DNA of 64,000 nt from Methanocaldococcus lauensis (GCA_902827205.1 LR792634.1:248001-312000); one strand, 5' to 3'; positions 10,407 to 19,985 are shown, counted from the first letter of the stretch. Made by a program: numbers and translations. The notes: a model not told the origin generated them from the letters alone.

Positions 10407-13063
10407 GTCTAAAATCAGACCCCTAAGGGGATGGAAAGGTTCTTTATTGTTAATTGCTTGATTTATAGTATTTTCATTGTCTAAAATCAGACCCCTAAGG
10501 GGATGGAAAGTGTGCAACTGTAAATGCTCCATTGTTTGATTTAAGACGTCTAAAATCAGACCCCTAAGGGGATGGAAAGTGGAAGAGATACGGGATTAAA
10601 TGAGGTGAGCTAAAGTCTAAAATCAGACCCCTAAGGGGATGGAAAGTATGTAGATTATAATCAGATTGACATGAAAATCAATTGGTCTAAAATCAGACCC
10701 CTAAGGGGATGGAAAGAATATCTTAGATACCTTAATTAGTTTCTTGGATAGTGAATGTCTAAAATCAGACCCCTAAGGGGATGGAAAGATAATCTCGTCG
10801 TTTTGAGGATTGTTCATAAAGAATCGTCTAAAATCAGACCCCTAAGGGGATGGAAAGATTATTAAGCATTTTACAGAGTTTAGTGCAAAATCCGAAGTCT
10901 AAAATCAGACCCCTAAGGGGATGGAAAGGAAAAAACTAAAAAAGAGAGAAAAATCGATTTATTGATGTCTAAAATCAGACCCCTAAGGGGATGGAAAGTA
11001 ATTCTTTAGTGGGAAGTATATATGAGTTATTGTTATGTCTAAAATCAGACCCCTAAGGGGATGGAAAGCCTCATTTTTTTTACAGTCTATACAGTATATC
11101 TTCTAGTCTAAAATCAGACCCCTAAGGGGATGGAAAGTTCTGTAAATTATCTTAGAAGCATCGGCGGAGGATACTGTCTAAAATCAGACCCCTAAGGGGA
11201 TGGAAAGTATATTTTTACCATTTTCATTTTACCACCTCATTTTTTTTTGTCTAAAATCAGACCCCTAAGGGGATGGAAAGAAAGTTGCTGGGGCAAATGC
11301 TAATCCGACTTTGAACTTCGTCTAAAATCAGACCCCTAAGGGGATGGAAAGAGAGTCTTTAACACTTACCAATAAAAATGCCATTTACAAAGTCTAAAAT
11401 CAGACCCCTAAGGGGATGGAAAGGTGACTCCTCCAATGTCTCAGCCAATGGTGGTATATACAGTCTAAAATCAGACCCCTAAGGGGATGGAAATGAATTG
11501 AGAGATGTTATGGAAAATAAGCACTATAGTCTAAAATCAGACCCCTAAGGGGATGGAAATATTTTTTCTTTAATTCTTCATTTGGATATTTTGGAAATGT
11601 CTAAAATCAGACCCCTAAGGGGATGGAAATGAACTAAAATCAGAACTAAAAGATAATGAACTTGCTGATTTGTCTAAAATCAGACCCCTAAGGGGATGGA
11701 AATGAAGAATGTTTAGTAGAATACATAGAACTAAAAAAAGTCTAAAATCAGACCCCTAAGGGGATGGAAATTCATCTTTTTTGATAATTCCATATTCTTT
11801 TGTCTGGAGGTCTAAAATCAGACCCCTAAGGGGATGGAAATATATTTAATCTGTCAAGAACTTCTGCTATTGCTCTAATGTCTAAAATCAGACCCCTAAG
11901 GGGATGGAAATGTTAGTATAGATTATTTTTTACATAGATTAGATAGAGAGTCTAAAATCAGACCCCTAAGGGGATGGAAATTAGATTGATATTTCCTCTT
12001 CATCTGCGTTTTTGTGTCTAAAATCAGACCCCTAAGGGGATGGAAATCTTCTTCAGATTTATAAGTTACTCGTTTTTTACAGGTCTAAAATCAGACCCCT
12101 AAGGGGATGGAAAAGCATTTAATAGAATTTTGGGATATAAAGATGACTGGGTCTAAAATCAGACCCCTAAGGGGATGGAAAAATGTTCAAATGTGGTTAC
12201 CTGTTAAATATATTGACAAGTCTAAAATCAGACCCCTAAGGGGATGGAAAATTGATGACTATGTAGAGATGTATGTCCTAACAAGGGCAGTCTAAAATCA
12301 GACCCCTAAGGGGATGGAAAATATTTAACAATCTTTATATATACATTTGCAGCATCTACGTCTAAAATCAGACCCCTAAGGGGATGGAAAAAATATCTCT
12401 ATCATTAATCTTTTAGTTAATACTGCTTCGTCTAAAATCAGACCCCTAAGGGGATGGAAAATTAGAATCTAAGATTTCTGCAGAGTAATTTCCAGCTCCG
12501 TCTAAAATCAGACCCCTAAGGGGATGGAAAAATGGCTTTTTCTAAAATATTTATAGCTTTTGTGTGTCTAAAAGTCTAAAATCAGACCCCTAAGGGGATG
12601 GAAAACAGATTTTTACATATACATATATTTGCATATGTTTTCACGTCTAAAATCAGACCCCTAAGGGGATGGAAAATTGAATAAAATCTATAATCTCGTC
12701 GTTTTGAGGATTATGTCTAAAATCAGACCCCTAAGGGGATGGAAAATAGCGGTTGGGCTTATACAGCAGGATTTCAAATAGAAGTCAAGTCTAAAATCAG
12801 ACCCCTAAGGGGATGGAAAATCATCTTCATATATCACCTCCAAAATTCTTAAAAAATTGTCTAAAATCAGACCCCTAAGGGGATGGAAATAATTCACTGC
12901 TGAAAAATACAAACATCACAAACCATGTCTAAAATCAGACCCTAAGGGGAAAATAATATTAATTAAGAGGCATTGCCGAGCATTGCGAGGCAATGCATCC
13001 CGGGTATCCCAATAGGGCGGAGCCCTATGGGTTTAAAACTCAGACCCCTAAGGGGATGGAAAT
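10407..13063 (+). CRISPR. CRISPR array 1: 36 intact repeats plus one interrupted, 36 spacers
   Basis: The repeat has an invariant 31-base core beginning GTCTAAAATCAGACCCC and ending GGGGATGGAAA, plus a 32nd base that is G, T or A. A CCCC-TAA-GGGG hairpin forms its centre. Repeats start at 10407, 10479, 10548, 10615 and so on to 12859; spacers are mostly 34-42 bases. Base 32 is G in repeats 1-15, T in 16-24, A in 25-35 and T in 36. The last repeat (from 12927) lacks one C and is split by a 90-base segment, resuming at 13041. The leader lies on the left, so transcription is rightward. Short frames such as 12107-12295 are read-through of repeats, not genes. Confidence 0.98.
12951..13040 (+). repeat. 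90-bp GC-rich hairpin element in the last repeat of array 1
   Basis: The element separates the left part of repeat 37 (12927-12950) from its right part (13041-13063). The 16 bases CAGACCCCTAAGGGGA occur on both sides; the left copy has lost one C. It can fold as GCATTGCC (12970-12977) with GGCAATGC (12989-12996) and ATAGGGC (12012+1000, i.e. 13012-13018) with GCCCTAT (13022-13028). Identical copies lie at 45373-45462 and 45555-45644. It has no reading frame and no clear terminal inverted repeats. Confidence 0.85.
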
Positions 13064-13337
13064 ACATCTTCTTTAGTATTTCAACATTTTTTAATTATCC
13101 TATCTAAAATCTAATTATTTAAATACTTGCATACTTCTAAAAATATTACTTAACCTCGACAAAATCTAATTTTTGTATTACTAAATAAGAAAATAATTAT
13201 AAAATATCTTATAATAGTATTATAAACTTATTAAATTTATTAGTTTTGTAATAAAAACTAAAATTTTTACTTATTTATTATTACTCATTTCTAAAAATTC
13301 CAAAACCATATATTATTTTTTAATACTAAAATTAAAA

Positions 13338-13844
13338 CTATAACTTTTTCAGCTCAAAATTGTCTAAAACAAATATCTCAAAGTTATACTTTTTTGCCTT
13401 ACTGATAATTTTATCATCTGAATCTAACAAACAGAATATTATTCTAATATTCCTATTTGTTGCTATTGGAAGATTTTTTAATTTATCTAATAATTTTGCA
13501 ATTTTATCCATTTTTCTTAAAGCCCTTTTATTGTTAGTTTCTATTTCAGCAATAATTAACTCATTATAATTTATAATAACTAAATCTGGTCTAAAACCTA
13601 AATTAGATATTTTAGTTCCAGAGGATTCAATATATTGGCTACCTTGAAACATTTCCAATAACTTTTCCCTCATATAGTTGTGATAAAAACCCTCTGAGCC
13701 AATCTTATCTGCATAAACAGCAATTTTTAAATTTTCTATTGCCTTTTCTATTGCTTTATTTTTCAACTCCCTATTTATCTCATTAAGCTCATCTATAATC
13801 TTTAATATCCTATCTTTAACTTTTAAAGTTTCATCTCTTTGCAT
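13338..13844 (-). CDS. Predicted PD-(D/E)XK-like protein paired with mutS
   Basis: I do not recognise a named family. The 168-aa protein has an N-terminal helical, charged region (residues 1-40), a helix MREKLLEM with E60, then GFRPDLVI (D87) and LIIAEIETN (E100, E102), followed by helix KMDKIAKLLDKL. The order Glu-helix, RPD, beta strand with ExE, helix fits a PD-(D/E)XK nuclease fold, but the usual Lys in motif III is Glu, so activity is uncertain. The ATG at 13844 follows GTGA. It overlaps the end of mutS by 22 bases and is surely co-transcribed with it, which suggests a function in the same mismatch or DNA repair step. That link is inference. Confidence 0.6.
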   Translation of the reverse strand: MQRDETLKVKDRILKIIDELNEINRELKNKAIEKAIENLKIAVYADKIGSEGFYHNYMREKLLEMFQGSQYIESSGTKISNLGFRPDLVIINYNELIIAEIETNNKRALRKMDKIAKLLDKLKNLPIATNRNIRIIFCLLDSDDKIISKAKKYNFEIFVLDNFELKKL

Positions 13845-16288
13845 TTTTTCACAATTTTATCTAACTCTATCAATGCCTGTATTGGAGTTAAGTTGTTAGA
13901 ATTTATATTGGCAATTTCTTTCAATAAACTTTTTACACTGCCATTCATTTCTTTATTTAAATTTTCATAAACTTCATATGCTCTATCAACAACTTCTTTG
14001 GGTAAAACTAACTCAGCAATCTTTATACCATAACTTTCTTTACTAACTCCTCTCCTAATCTTTCTATCAAACTCTAAAGTTTCTCCCTCTATAATTCTAA
14101 AATGATAATTCTTAACGCCTTCTAAAATACTTTCAAGTTCTGCCAGTTCATGATAGTGAGTAGCAAATAATGTTTTAGCCCCTATTTTGTGTATGTATTC
14201 AACAATAGCCCACGCTAAGCTTGTTCCGTCTCTACTTCCAGTACTCTTTCCAACTTCATCTAATAGTATTAAACTTTTACTTGTTGCATTTTTTAGTATT
14301 TGCCCTACTTCTGCAATTTCAACCATAAAACTACTATAACCCCTTGTAATATCATCCACAGTTCCAATTCTTGTGAATATTCTATCTACAACTCCAATGA
14401 CAGCATATTTTGCTGGAACAAAGCAACCAATTTGAGCCATTATAGTTATTAAGGCAGTCATTCTCAAATATGTTGATTTACCTGCCATATTAGGACCAGT
14501 TATTAATATAATTCTACTATCTTTAGTTAATGTAACATCGTTTGGAACGAACTTAGTATTAAGTTCTACTGTTGGATGCCTTCCATCTTTAATAATTATA
14601 TCATAACCGTTATTTACCTTAGGTTTAGTATAATTATACAATACAGAAACCTCAGCAAATGTTGCCAATACATCTAACTCTGCTATTTTTAAAGCCACTT
14701 CTCTTATTTCATCAATTCTTTCAGATATTTTATCTCTAATTTTTATAAAGAGGTCATACTCCAAATTTTTTATTTTTTCATCGCACGCCAAAATTTTATC
14801 TTCTATTGATTCCAATTCCTCTATTGTATATCTTTCAACATTTGATAGAGTTTGCTTTCTCTTATAATGTTTTGGAACTAACCTAATTTTTGACTTTGGA
14901 ATCTCTATATAGTAGCCAATTACTGAGTTATAGCCAACTTTTAATTTCTCTATTCCAGTATTTTTCCTTTCTCTCTCTTCAATCTCTTTAATAAACTTTT
15001 CATGGTTTTCTTTAAGTTCTCTCAACTCATCTAACTCTTCACAAAAACTATCTTTAATTATTCCTCCATCCTTTATACTTAAAGGAGGATTTTCAACAAT
15101 AGCATTATTTATAAGTTCTACAACATCATTTAATGTTTTTAATTCTTCAACTATTTTACTGAGTTTTTGAGAAGTAAAGTTAAAGTTTTTTATTTCTTCA
15201 ATAGCTTTTAAAGAATTTTTTAAAGCTATTAAATCCTTTGGTGTGGCTTTTTTATACTCTATTCTACTTACTATCCTCTCAAGGTCATAAACATCTTTTA
15301 AAATCTCTCTAAGATTTTGTCTTAAAAAACTCTTTTCATAGAGTTCTTCAACTGCCTCTAATCTCTTGTCTATTTCATCAACATTTATTAAAGGTCTCTG
15401 AATCCATCTTTTTAACAATCTACTACCCATAGATGTTACTGTTTTATCTAAAACTTCAATTAAAGAACCTCTTCTACTACCATCAATTAAATTTTTAAAA
15501 ATTTCAAGATTTTTTAAAGTTGTTGAATCTAAGATCATATACTCCTTACTGATATACTTTTGTAATCTCAATTTAATGTCTTTTACCAATAATGACTCAA
15601 TAACATACTTTAAGGCGGAACCACACGCAAATATTGACTCTTTCTCTATATCAACATCATTTAAGTTTGTTATGCACTCTTTAAGAAGGTTAATACATTC
15701 CTCCTTATCATAATATTCTGAAGATAGTGGATGAACTACTGGAATGTTTTTCTTAATCTCCTCAATATTCTCAAAGTCTTTTGGAATTATACATTCAACA
15801 GGGGTAAATTTTAAAATTTCAGCAATAACTTCATCAAATGTATCTACGGTTGTAGTTAAAAACTCTCCAGTAGATACATCTATCAAGGCAATTCCATACT
15901 TGCAACCTTTATATATAGACATTAAATAGTTGTTCTCTTTAGACAATAATTCTTCCTCAATTAAAGTTCCAGGAGTTATTACTCTAACAACCTCTCTTTT
16001 AACTAAACCTTTAGCCTTTGAAGGGTCTTCAACTTGCTCACATATTGCTACCTTATAACCTCTCTCAATCAGCCTCTTTATGTATGGAAATACAGCGTGA
16101 TGAGGAACGCCAGCCATTGGATGCTTTTTATCTCTTGATGTCAATACAATACCAAGCTCTTTTGATGCTATTTTAGCATCTTCGTCAAATAATTCATAGA
16201 AATCTCCAACTCTGAAAAACAGTAAGGCATCTTTGTATCTCTCCTTAATTCTATAATACTGTCTCATCATAGGAGTTAGATTTGTCAT
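13823..16288 (-). CDS. mutS: DNA mismatch recognition protein MutS (MutS1 type)
   Basis: This 821-aa protein has the full MutS1 layout. The N-terminal mismatch-binding domain carries the Phe-x-Glu motif intact (GDFYE, F30 and E32). Connector, lever (SMGSRLLKRWIQRPL) and clamp regions follow, then an ABC-type ATPase with Walker A GPNMAGKST at residues 598-606 and Walker B LILLDEV. The segment after Walker B reads DEVGKSTGSRDG (from residue 677) where DEIGRGTSTxDG is usual. No Smr domain is present, so it is not MutS2. MutS1 is absent from most hyperthermophilic archaea, so transfer from another lineage is plausible. I saw no mutL in the window. The start is the ATG at 16288 after GTGATGATT. 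Confidence 0.93.
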   Translation of the reverse strand: MTNLTPMMRQYYRIKERYKDALLFFRVGDFYELFDEDAKIASKELGIVLTSRDKKHPMAGVPHHAVFPYIKRLIERGYKVAICEQVEDPSKAKGLVKREVVRVITPGTLIEEELLSKENNYLMSIYKGCKYGIALIDVSTGEFLTTTVDTFDEVIAEILKFTPVECIIPKDFENIEEIKKNIPVVHPLSSEYYDKEECINLLKECITNLNDVDIEKESIFACGSALKYVIESLLVKDIKLRLQKYISKEYMILDSTTLKNLEIFKNLIDGSRRGSLIEVLDKTVTSMGSRLLKRWIQRPLINVDEIDKRLEAVEELYEKSFLRQNLREILKDVYDLERIVSRIEYKKATPKDLIALKNSLKAIEEIKNFNFTSQKLSKIVEELKTLNDVVELINNAIVENPPLSIKDGGIIKDSFCEELDELRELKENHEKFIKEIEERERKNTGIEKLKVGYNSVIGYYIEIPKSKIRLVPKHYKRKQTLSNVERYTIEELESIEDKILACDEKIKNLEYDLFIKIRDKISERIDEIREVALKIAELDVLATFAEVSVLYNYTKPKVNNGYDIIIKDGRHPTVELNTKFVPNDVTLTKDSRIILITGPNMAGKSTYLRMTALITIMAQIGCFVPAKYAVIGVVDRIFTRIGTVDDITRGYSSFMVEIAEVGQILKNATSKSLILLDEVGKSTGSRDGTSLAWAIVEYIHKIGAKTLFATHYHELAELESILEGVKNYHFRIIEGETLEFDRKIRRGVSKESYGIKIAELVLPKEVVDRAYEVYENLNKEMNGSVKSLLKEIANINSNNLTPIQALIELDKIVKKCKEMKL

Positions 16289-16513
16289 AATCATCACTTC
16301 ATTATAGTTTATTTAAATTAAAAACAAAATCAAAATATTTTAGAATTCATTTAAATCTACAATTCTGTAAATTTTAAAACAACTATAAATTACTCAAAAT
16401 TTTTCTTTAAATTCAAAACAAAAATAATTTTTAATTTATTGTTTTCAATTCAATGACTTTGTCTTTGTAAATTAAAAATAATCGACTTAATAATTATACT
16501 TCTGAAACTATTG

Positions 16514-16530
16514 TAAAAGTTTATTAATAA
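16514..16530 (+). promoter_or_regulatory. Promoter-like site in the mutS-hisS gap (16289-16586)
   Basis: The 298-base divergent gap between mutS and hisS carries no gene. AAAGTTTATTAATAA at about 16515-16529 is a plausible TATA region for hisS, with transcription expected near 16550. A matching site for mutS is hard to single out in the AT-rich DNA. Confidence 0.35.
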
Positions 16531-16586
16531 CCACTTTATTTATTTTAGTGTTAAAAGTTATATATAATATTAATGGGTTGATAGAC

Positions 16587-17825
16587 ATGTTTCAAAAGCC
16601 GAGAGGAACGAGAGATTTTACACCAGAGGAGATGAAAAAAAGGAGGTACATTGAGAATAAGTTAAGAGAGGTTTTTGAGAGATACGGATATTTGGAGATA
16701 TTAACTCCAACCTTTGAAAGTTTTGAGTTAATTGCTAAAAAAACTGGGGAAGAGATTAGAAAGCAGTTATATGTGTTTAAAGATCACGGCGGTAGAGAGA
16801 TGGCTTTAAGACCAGAGATGACCTCTCCAGTAGTGAGATTCTACATAAATGAGTTGAAAATATTACAAAAACCTTTAAGATTGTATTATTTTGCTAACTG
16901 CTTTAGATATGAAAGACCACAGGCTGGGAGATTTAGAGAGTTTTGGCAAATGGGTTGCGAGTTAATTGGCTGTAAAGAGCCATTAGCAGATGCTGAAATA
17001 TTGAATTTAGCGATGGACGGTTTAATAAATATTGGTTTAGATTTTGATGTGCATATAGGACACTTAGGAGTTTTAAAAGGAGTTTTAGAAAAGTTTAATA
17101 TTAGTGAAGAAGAGGAAATTAAAATTAGGAGATTGATAGACAAAGAGGATTATGAAAATTTAGAAAATTATTTAACTCAGATTTTAGATGAGGAAAAAAA
17201 AGATTTAATATTTGAAATACTAAAATTTAAAGGAGGTAAAGAAATTTTAGAAGAATTAAAAGAGATTTTAAAAGATTTCCCAAAATCCATTGAGGCAATA
17301 AACAACTTAGAGGAGATTTTAGAGTTTGTTATTTATGATAAATATACTATAAACTTTGGAATTGCGAGAGGTTTAGATTACTATACTGGAATGGTGTTTG
17401 AAATTTATGGAAAAAAAGGAGCTAAGCAAATATGTGGTGGAGGTAGATATGATAATTTAATAGAGACATTTGGAGGAGAACCAACACCAGCAGTTGGCTT
17501 TGCGTATGGATTTGATAGAATTATGATGAACATTGACGATTTAAATATTGAAGAGGAGAGAATCTTAATAATTCCAATAAAAAAAGATAAGGAATTAATT
17601 AAAAAATCTTTAATTATAGCTGATAAGTTAAGAAAAGCTGGAAAAATTGTAGAATTGGAAATTATGGGGAGAAAGTTAAGAAAAGCTTTGGATTATGCAA
17701 ATTCGAGAGGATTTAAAAAAGTAATTATTGTTGGAGAGAAAGAGCTCAATGAAAATAAAGTAACTTTAAAAGATATGGTTACTGGAGAGCAGAAATTAGT
17801 TGATATCGATGAATTGTTTATATAA
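16587..17825 (+). CDS. hisS: Histidyl-tRNA synthetase
   Basis: HisRS is a class II synthetase charging tRNA-His. The 412-aa protein has motif 1 around [14 protein letters not shown], motif 2 in [18 protein letters not shown], the histidine-specific signature [14 protein letters not shown] and motif 3 in [12 protein letters not shown]. The C-terminal anticodon-binding domain occupies roughly residues 320-412. The family start [11 protein letters not shown] corresponds to the ATG at 16587, which follows GGTTGATA; the upstream GTG at 16548 has no site. The gene is convergent with the following FtsJ-type gene. M. jannaschii has an equivalent gene of nearly the same length but in a different chromosomal setting. 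Confidence 0.97.
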   Translation: MFQKPRGTRDFTPEEMKKRRYIENKLREVFERYGYLEILTPTFESFELIAKKTGEEIRKQLYVFKDHGGREMALRPEMTSPVVRFYINELKILQKPLRLYYFANCFRYERPQAGRFREFWQMGCELIGCKEPLADAEILNLAMDGLINIGLDFDVHIGHLGVLKGVLEKFNISEEEEIKIRRLIDKEDYENLENYLTQILDEEKKDLIFEILKFKGGKEILEELKEILKDFPKSIEAINNLEEILEFVIYDKYTINFGIARGLDYYTGMVFEIYGKKGAKQICGGGRYDNLIETFGGEPTPAVGFAYGFDRIMMNIDDLNIEEERILIIPIKKDKELIKKSLIIADKLRKAGKIVELEIMGRKLRKALDYANSRGFKKVIIVGEKELNENKVTLKDMVTGEQKLVDIDELFI

Positions 17826-17835
17826 AAAAACAAAA

Positions 17836-18573
17836 TTAACTCTTAGATTTTAATTTTCTCATCTCTTTAATTTTTTTAACCAACAATTCATTATTATCAT
17901 CACTCAATTTTTCTATTCTTTTTATTCTATCTTTCTCCTCCCATTTTTTTCCAGTATATCTCTTACCTATAACATAAACTTCAGCACTTTCCTTTCTTGA
18001 TGCCTGTGGCTTTGTAATATAAACTTTTTCAAAGTATTTTTTAACCAAATTAACATAATCATTTACCATATCTCCATAGAATACTTTGGCAACAAAATTT
18101 CCTCTCTCTTTAAGCATTTCAGTTACTATCTGTAAAGCAGTTGTTACCAAATCTATTGAACGAGCGTGATCTACATCCCAATATCCACTTATGTTTGGAG
18201 ATGCATCACATATAACTACATCTACTTTTTTCTCTTCATTGGGAATTAATTCCCTAATTTTGTTTAGATTTTCTTCCAAAGTAAAATCTCCTCTTATTGC
18301 TACTACATTATCATATTCAAATGGCTTAACTGGTTGTAAATCTATACCAATAACAAAACCTTTCTCTCCAACGATTTCTCTTGCAACTTGCATCCAGCCA
18401 CCAGGAGCACATCCTAAATCTAAAACTATCTTTCCAGGCTTGATAATATTAAACTTTTCGTTTAACTGCATAAGTTTGAAAGAGGCTCTTGAACGATATT
18501 TAAGTTTTTTAGCCAATTTGTAGTAAAAATCTCTCTTTCTTTGTAATAACCATCTTTTGTCTTTTCTACCCAT
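17836..18573 (-). CDS. rlmE: FtsJ/RlmE-family 23S rRNA 2'-O-methyltransferase
   Basis: The product methylates a ribose 2'-OH in ribosomal RNA using S-adenosylmethionine; the archaeal FtsJ proteins are taken to modify the large-subunit A-loop. The 245-aa sequence shows the K-D-K-E catalytic tetrad: Lys in [12 protein letters not shown], Asp in [12 protein letters not shown], Lys in [11 protein letters not shown] and Glu in [12 protein letters not shown]. Motif I is [16 protein letters not shown] basic tail (last 40 residues) extends beyond the bacterial protein. The start is the ATG at 18573, after GGTGAAATTT. It converges on hisS with about 10 bases between the two stops. Confidence 0.92.
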   Translation of the reverse strand: MGRKDKRWLLQRKRDFYYKLAKKLKYRSRASFKLMQLNEKFNIIKPGKIVLDLGCAPGGWMQVAREIVGEKGFVIGIDLQPVKPFEYDNVVAIRGDFTLEENLNKIRELIPNEEKKVDVVICDASPNISGYWDVDHARSIDLVTTALQIVTEMLKERGNFVAKVFYGDMVNDYVNLVKKYFEKVYITKPQASRKESAEVYVIGKRYTGKKWEEKDRIKRIEKLSDDNNELLVKKIKEMRKLKSKS

Positions 18574-18698
18574 AAATTTCACCAATAATTTTTTAATATC
18601 TTTATATATTTATTTGTTTTTGTAGGTTGTTGTTCAATGTTTAAATATAAAAAATAAAAACCAATAAAAAATAACAAAATCTAAAAAAGTTGATTCTT

Positions 18699-19985
18699 AT
18701 GAGTTTGGCAAAGGATAGCATTTACATATTATTGGCAAATTTGTATTCAAAAGGTATGGCTTATTTATTTTATTTTATAACTGCAATTTTATTAGGAACA
18801 GAGGCGTTTGGAATTTTGAAAGGGTTAATGCCAATTGCTGACACTTTAACTATTTTTTTCTCTTCTGGAATTCCTCCTGCAATAGCAAAATTCTTAGCAG
18901 AGGAAGAGGATGTAAATATTAACAAATATATTCCAATATTTTTATCTATGGTTTTACTATCTATTATTGGCTTTTTAATAACTCCATACATAAAATACAT
19001 ATTGGGAGGACACTATTTATCTTTAAATAATTCATTATATTTTGCGATTGGTTTATGTATAATAACATCAACTTTAATAGCATTTTCAAGAGGAATACTA
19101 CAAGGATTATTAAAAATTAAACATCTATCAACTACATGGATAGTTGAATACACTGTAAAGGTTATTTTAGTATTTGTTTTAACATTATATTTTAAAATTT
19201 TTGGATCTTTGTTGTCTATCTCACTATCTTACTTAATATCAGGAATTTTTGGAGTTTATTTGATCTATAGGATATTATATAAAGAGAGTAATAAATCAAA
19301 CAAAGAAGTAAAATTAGAACTTAAATTAAAACTTCAAAAAATAAAAAACATAGTAAAAAGTAGTATAAAAAACATTTTTTCAGATTTCAATTTAAAGGTT
19401 TTAAAATATTCTATTCCTATCGCCTTAACGACATCATCTTACAGGTTATTTGGAGATATTGATAACATTATAATAATGTCTATTATGGGAGGATTTTGGA
19501 GTGGAATTTATGGATACTCTTCTCTAATATCAAGAGGAATATTTATGTTTGCTTCTGCCATTTCTATCCCTTTACTTCCAAGAATTTCAAAATCCAAAGA
19601 TTTAAAGATATTAAAAAATGGCTTAATCCAAAATACTATTTTTTCATCAATTTTTGTTATTGGATGTTTATTTTTCCCAGAAATTCCTTTAAAAGCATTT
19701 TTTAATGTTATAAATCCAGAAGGAGTTTTATGTTTAAGAATTTTAGCAATCTCTTCATTATTTATGAGTTACTATACTTTAATATCTACGACATTACAGG
19801 GCTTAGGATATGCAAAAATATCCTTCTATATAATTTTATTTGGAATAATTTTAAATATTATTTTAAATTTAATTTTAGTAAAACTCTATGGAATAGTTGG
19901 AGGTAGTTTAGCCACTTTAATAACATCAATAACCATATTTTTAGTTGGAGTTTTTGTCATTTTAAAGAAAAATAAGAATCCTTAA
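18699..19985 (+). CDS. Polysaccharide/lipid-linked sugar flippase (MATE-like, Wzx type)
   Basis: This is a polytopic membrane protein of 428 aa with about 12 to 14 hydrophobic segments, belonging to the multidrug/oligosaccharidyl-lipid/polysaccharide exporter superfamily. Supporting segments are the amphipathic start SIYILLANLYSKGMAYLFYF, SSGIPPAIAKFLAEE and the later SAISIPLLPRIS, all typical of Wzx-type flippases. It probably moves lipid-linked glycans across the membrane for surface polymer or N-glycan assembly; nearby uppS makes the polyprenyl carrier, which agrees. I prefer the ATG at 18699 to the TTG at 18690 because the family starts MSxAKDS. The following gene is on the other strand. 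Confidence 0.85.
   Translation: MSLAKDSIYILLANLYSKGMAYLFYFITAILLGTEAFGILKGLMPIADTLTIFFSSGIPPAIAKFLAEEEDVNINKYIPIFLSMVLLSIIGFLITPYIKYILGGHYLSLNNSLYFAIGLCIITSTLIAFSRGILQGLLKIKHLSTTWIVEYTVKVILVFVLTLYFKIFGSLLSISLSYLISGIFGVYLIYRILYKESNKSNKEVKLELKLKLQKIKNIVKSSIKNIFSDFNLKVLKYSIPIALTTSSYRLFGDIDNIIIMSIMGGFWSGIYGYSSLISRGIFMFASAISIPLLPRISKSKDLKILKNGLIQNTIFSSIFVIGCLFFPEIPLKAFFNVINPEGVLCLRILAISSLFMSYYTLISTTLQGLGYAKISFYIILFGIILNIILNLILVKLYGIVGGSLATLITSITIFLVGVFVILKKNKNP

Noticed and set aside
12107-12295. Open frame of 62 codons within array 1, with internal repeats of RPLRGWK
   Set aside because: It is read-through of CRISPR repeats and spacers; the repeated peptide is the repeat translated.
12951-13040. 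The 90-bp element as a tRNA or a box C/D guide RNA
   Set aside because: No cloverleaf, T-loop or CCA, and no paired RUGAUGA/CUGA boxes could be found.
10407-13063. Self-targeting spacers against genes of this window
   Set aside because: By eye I found no spacer matching a gene here; a full search was not possible, so this is only a negative impression.
13823-16288. MutS2-type anti-recombination protein
   Set aside because: The N-terminal mismatch-binding domain with FYE is present and the C-terminal Smr nuclease domain is absent.
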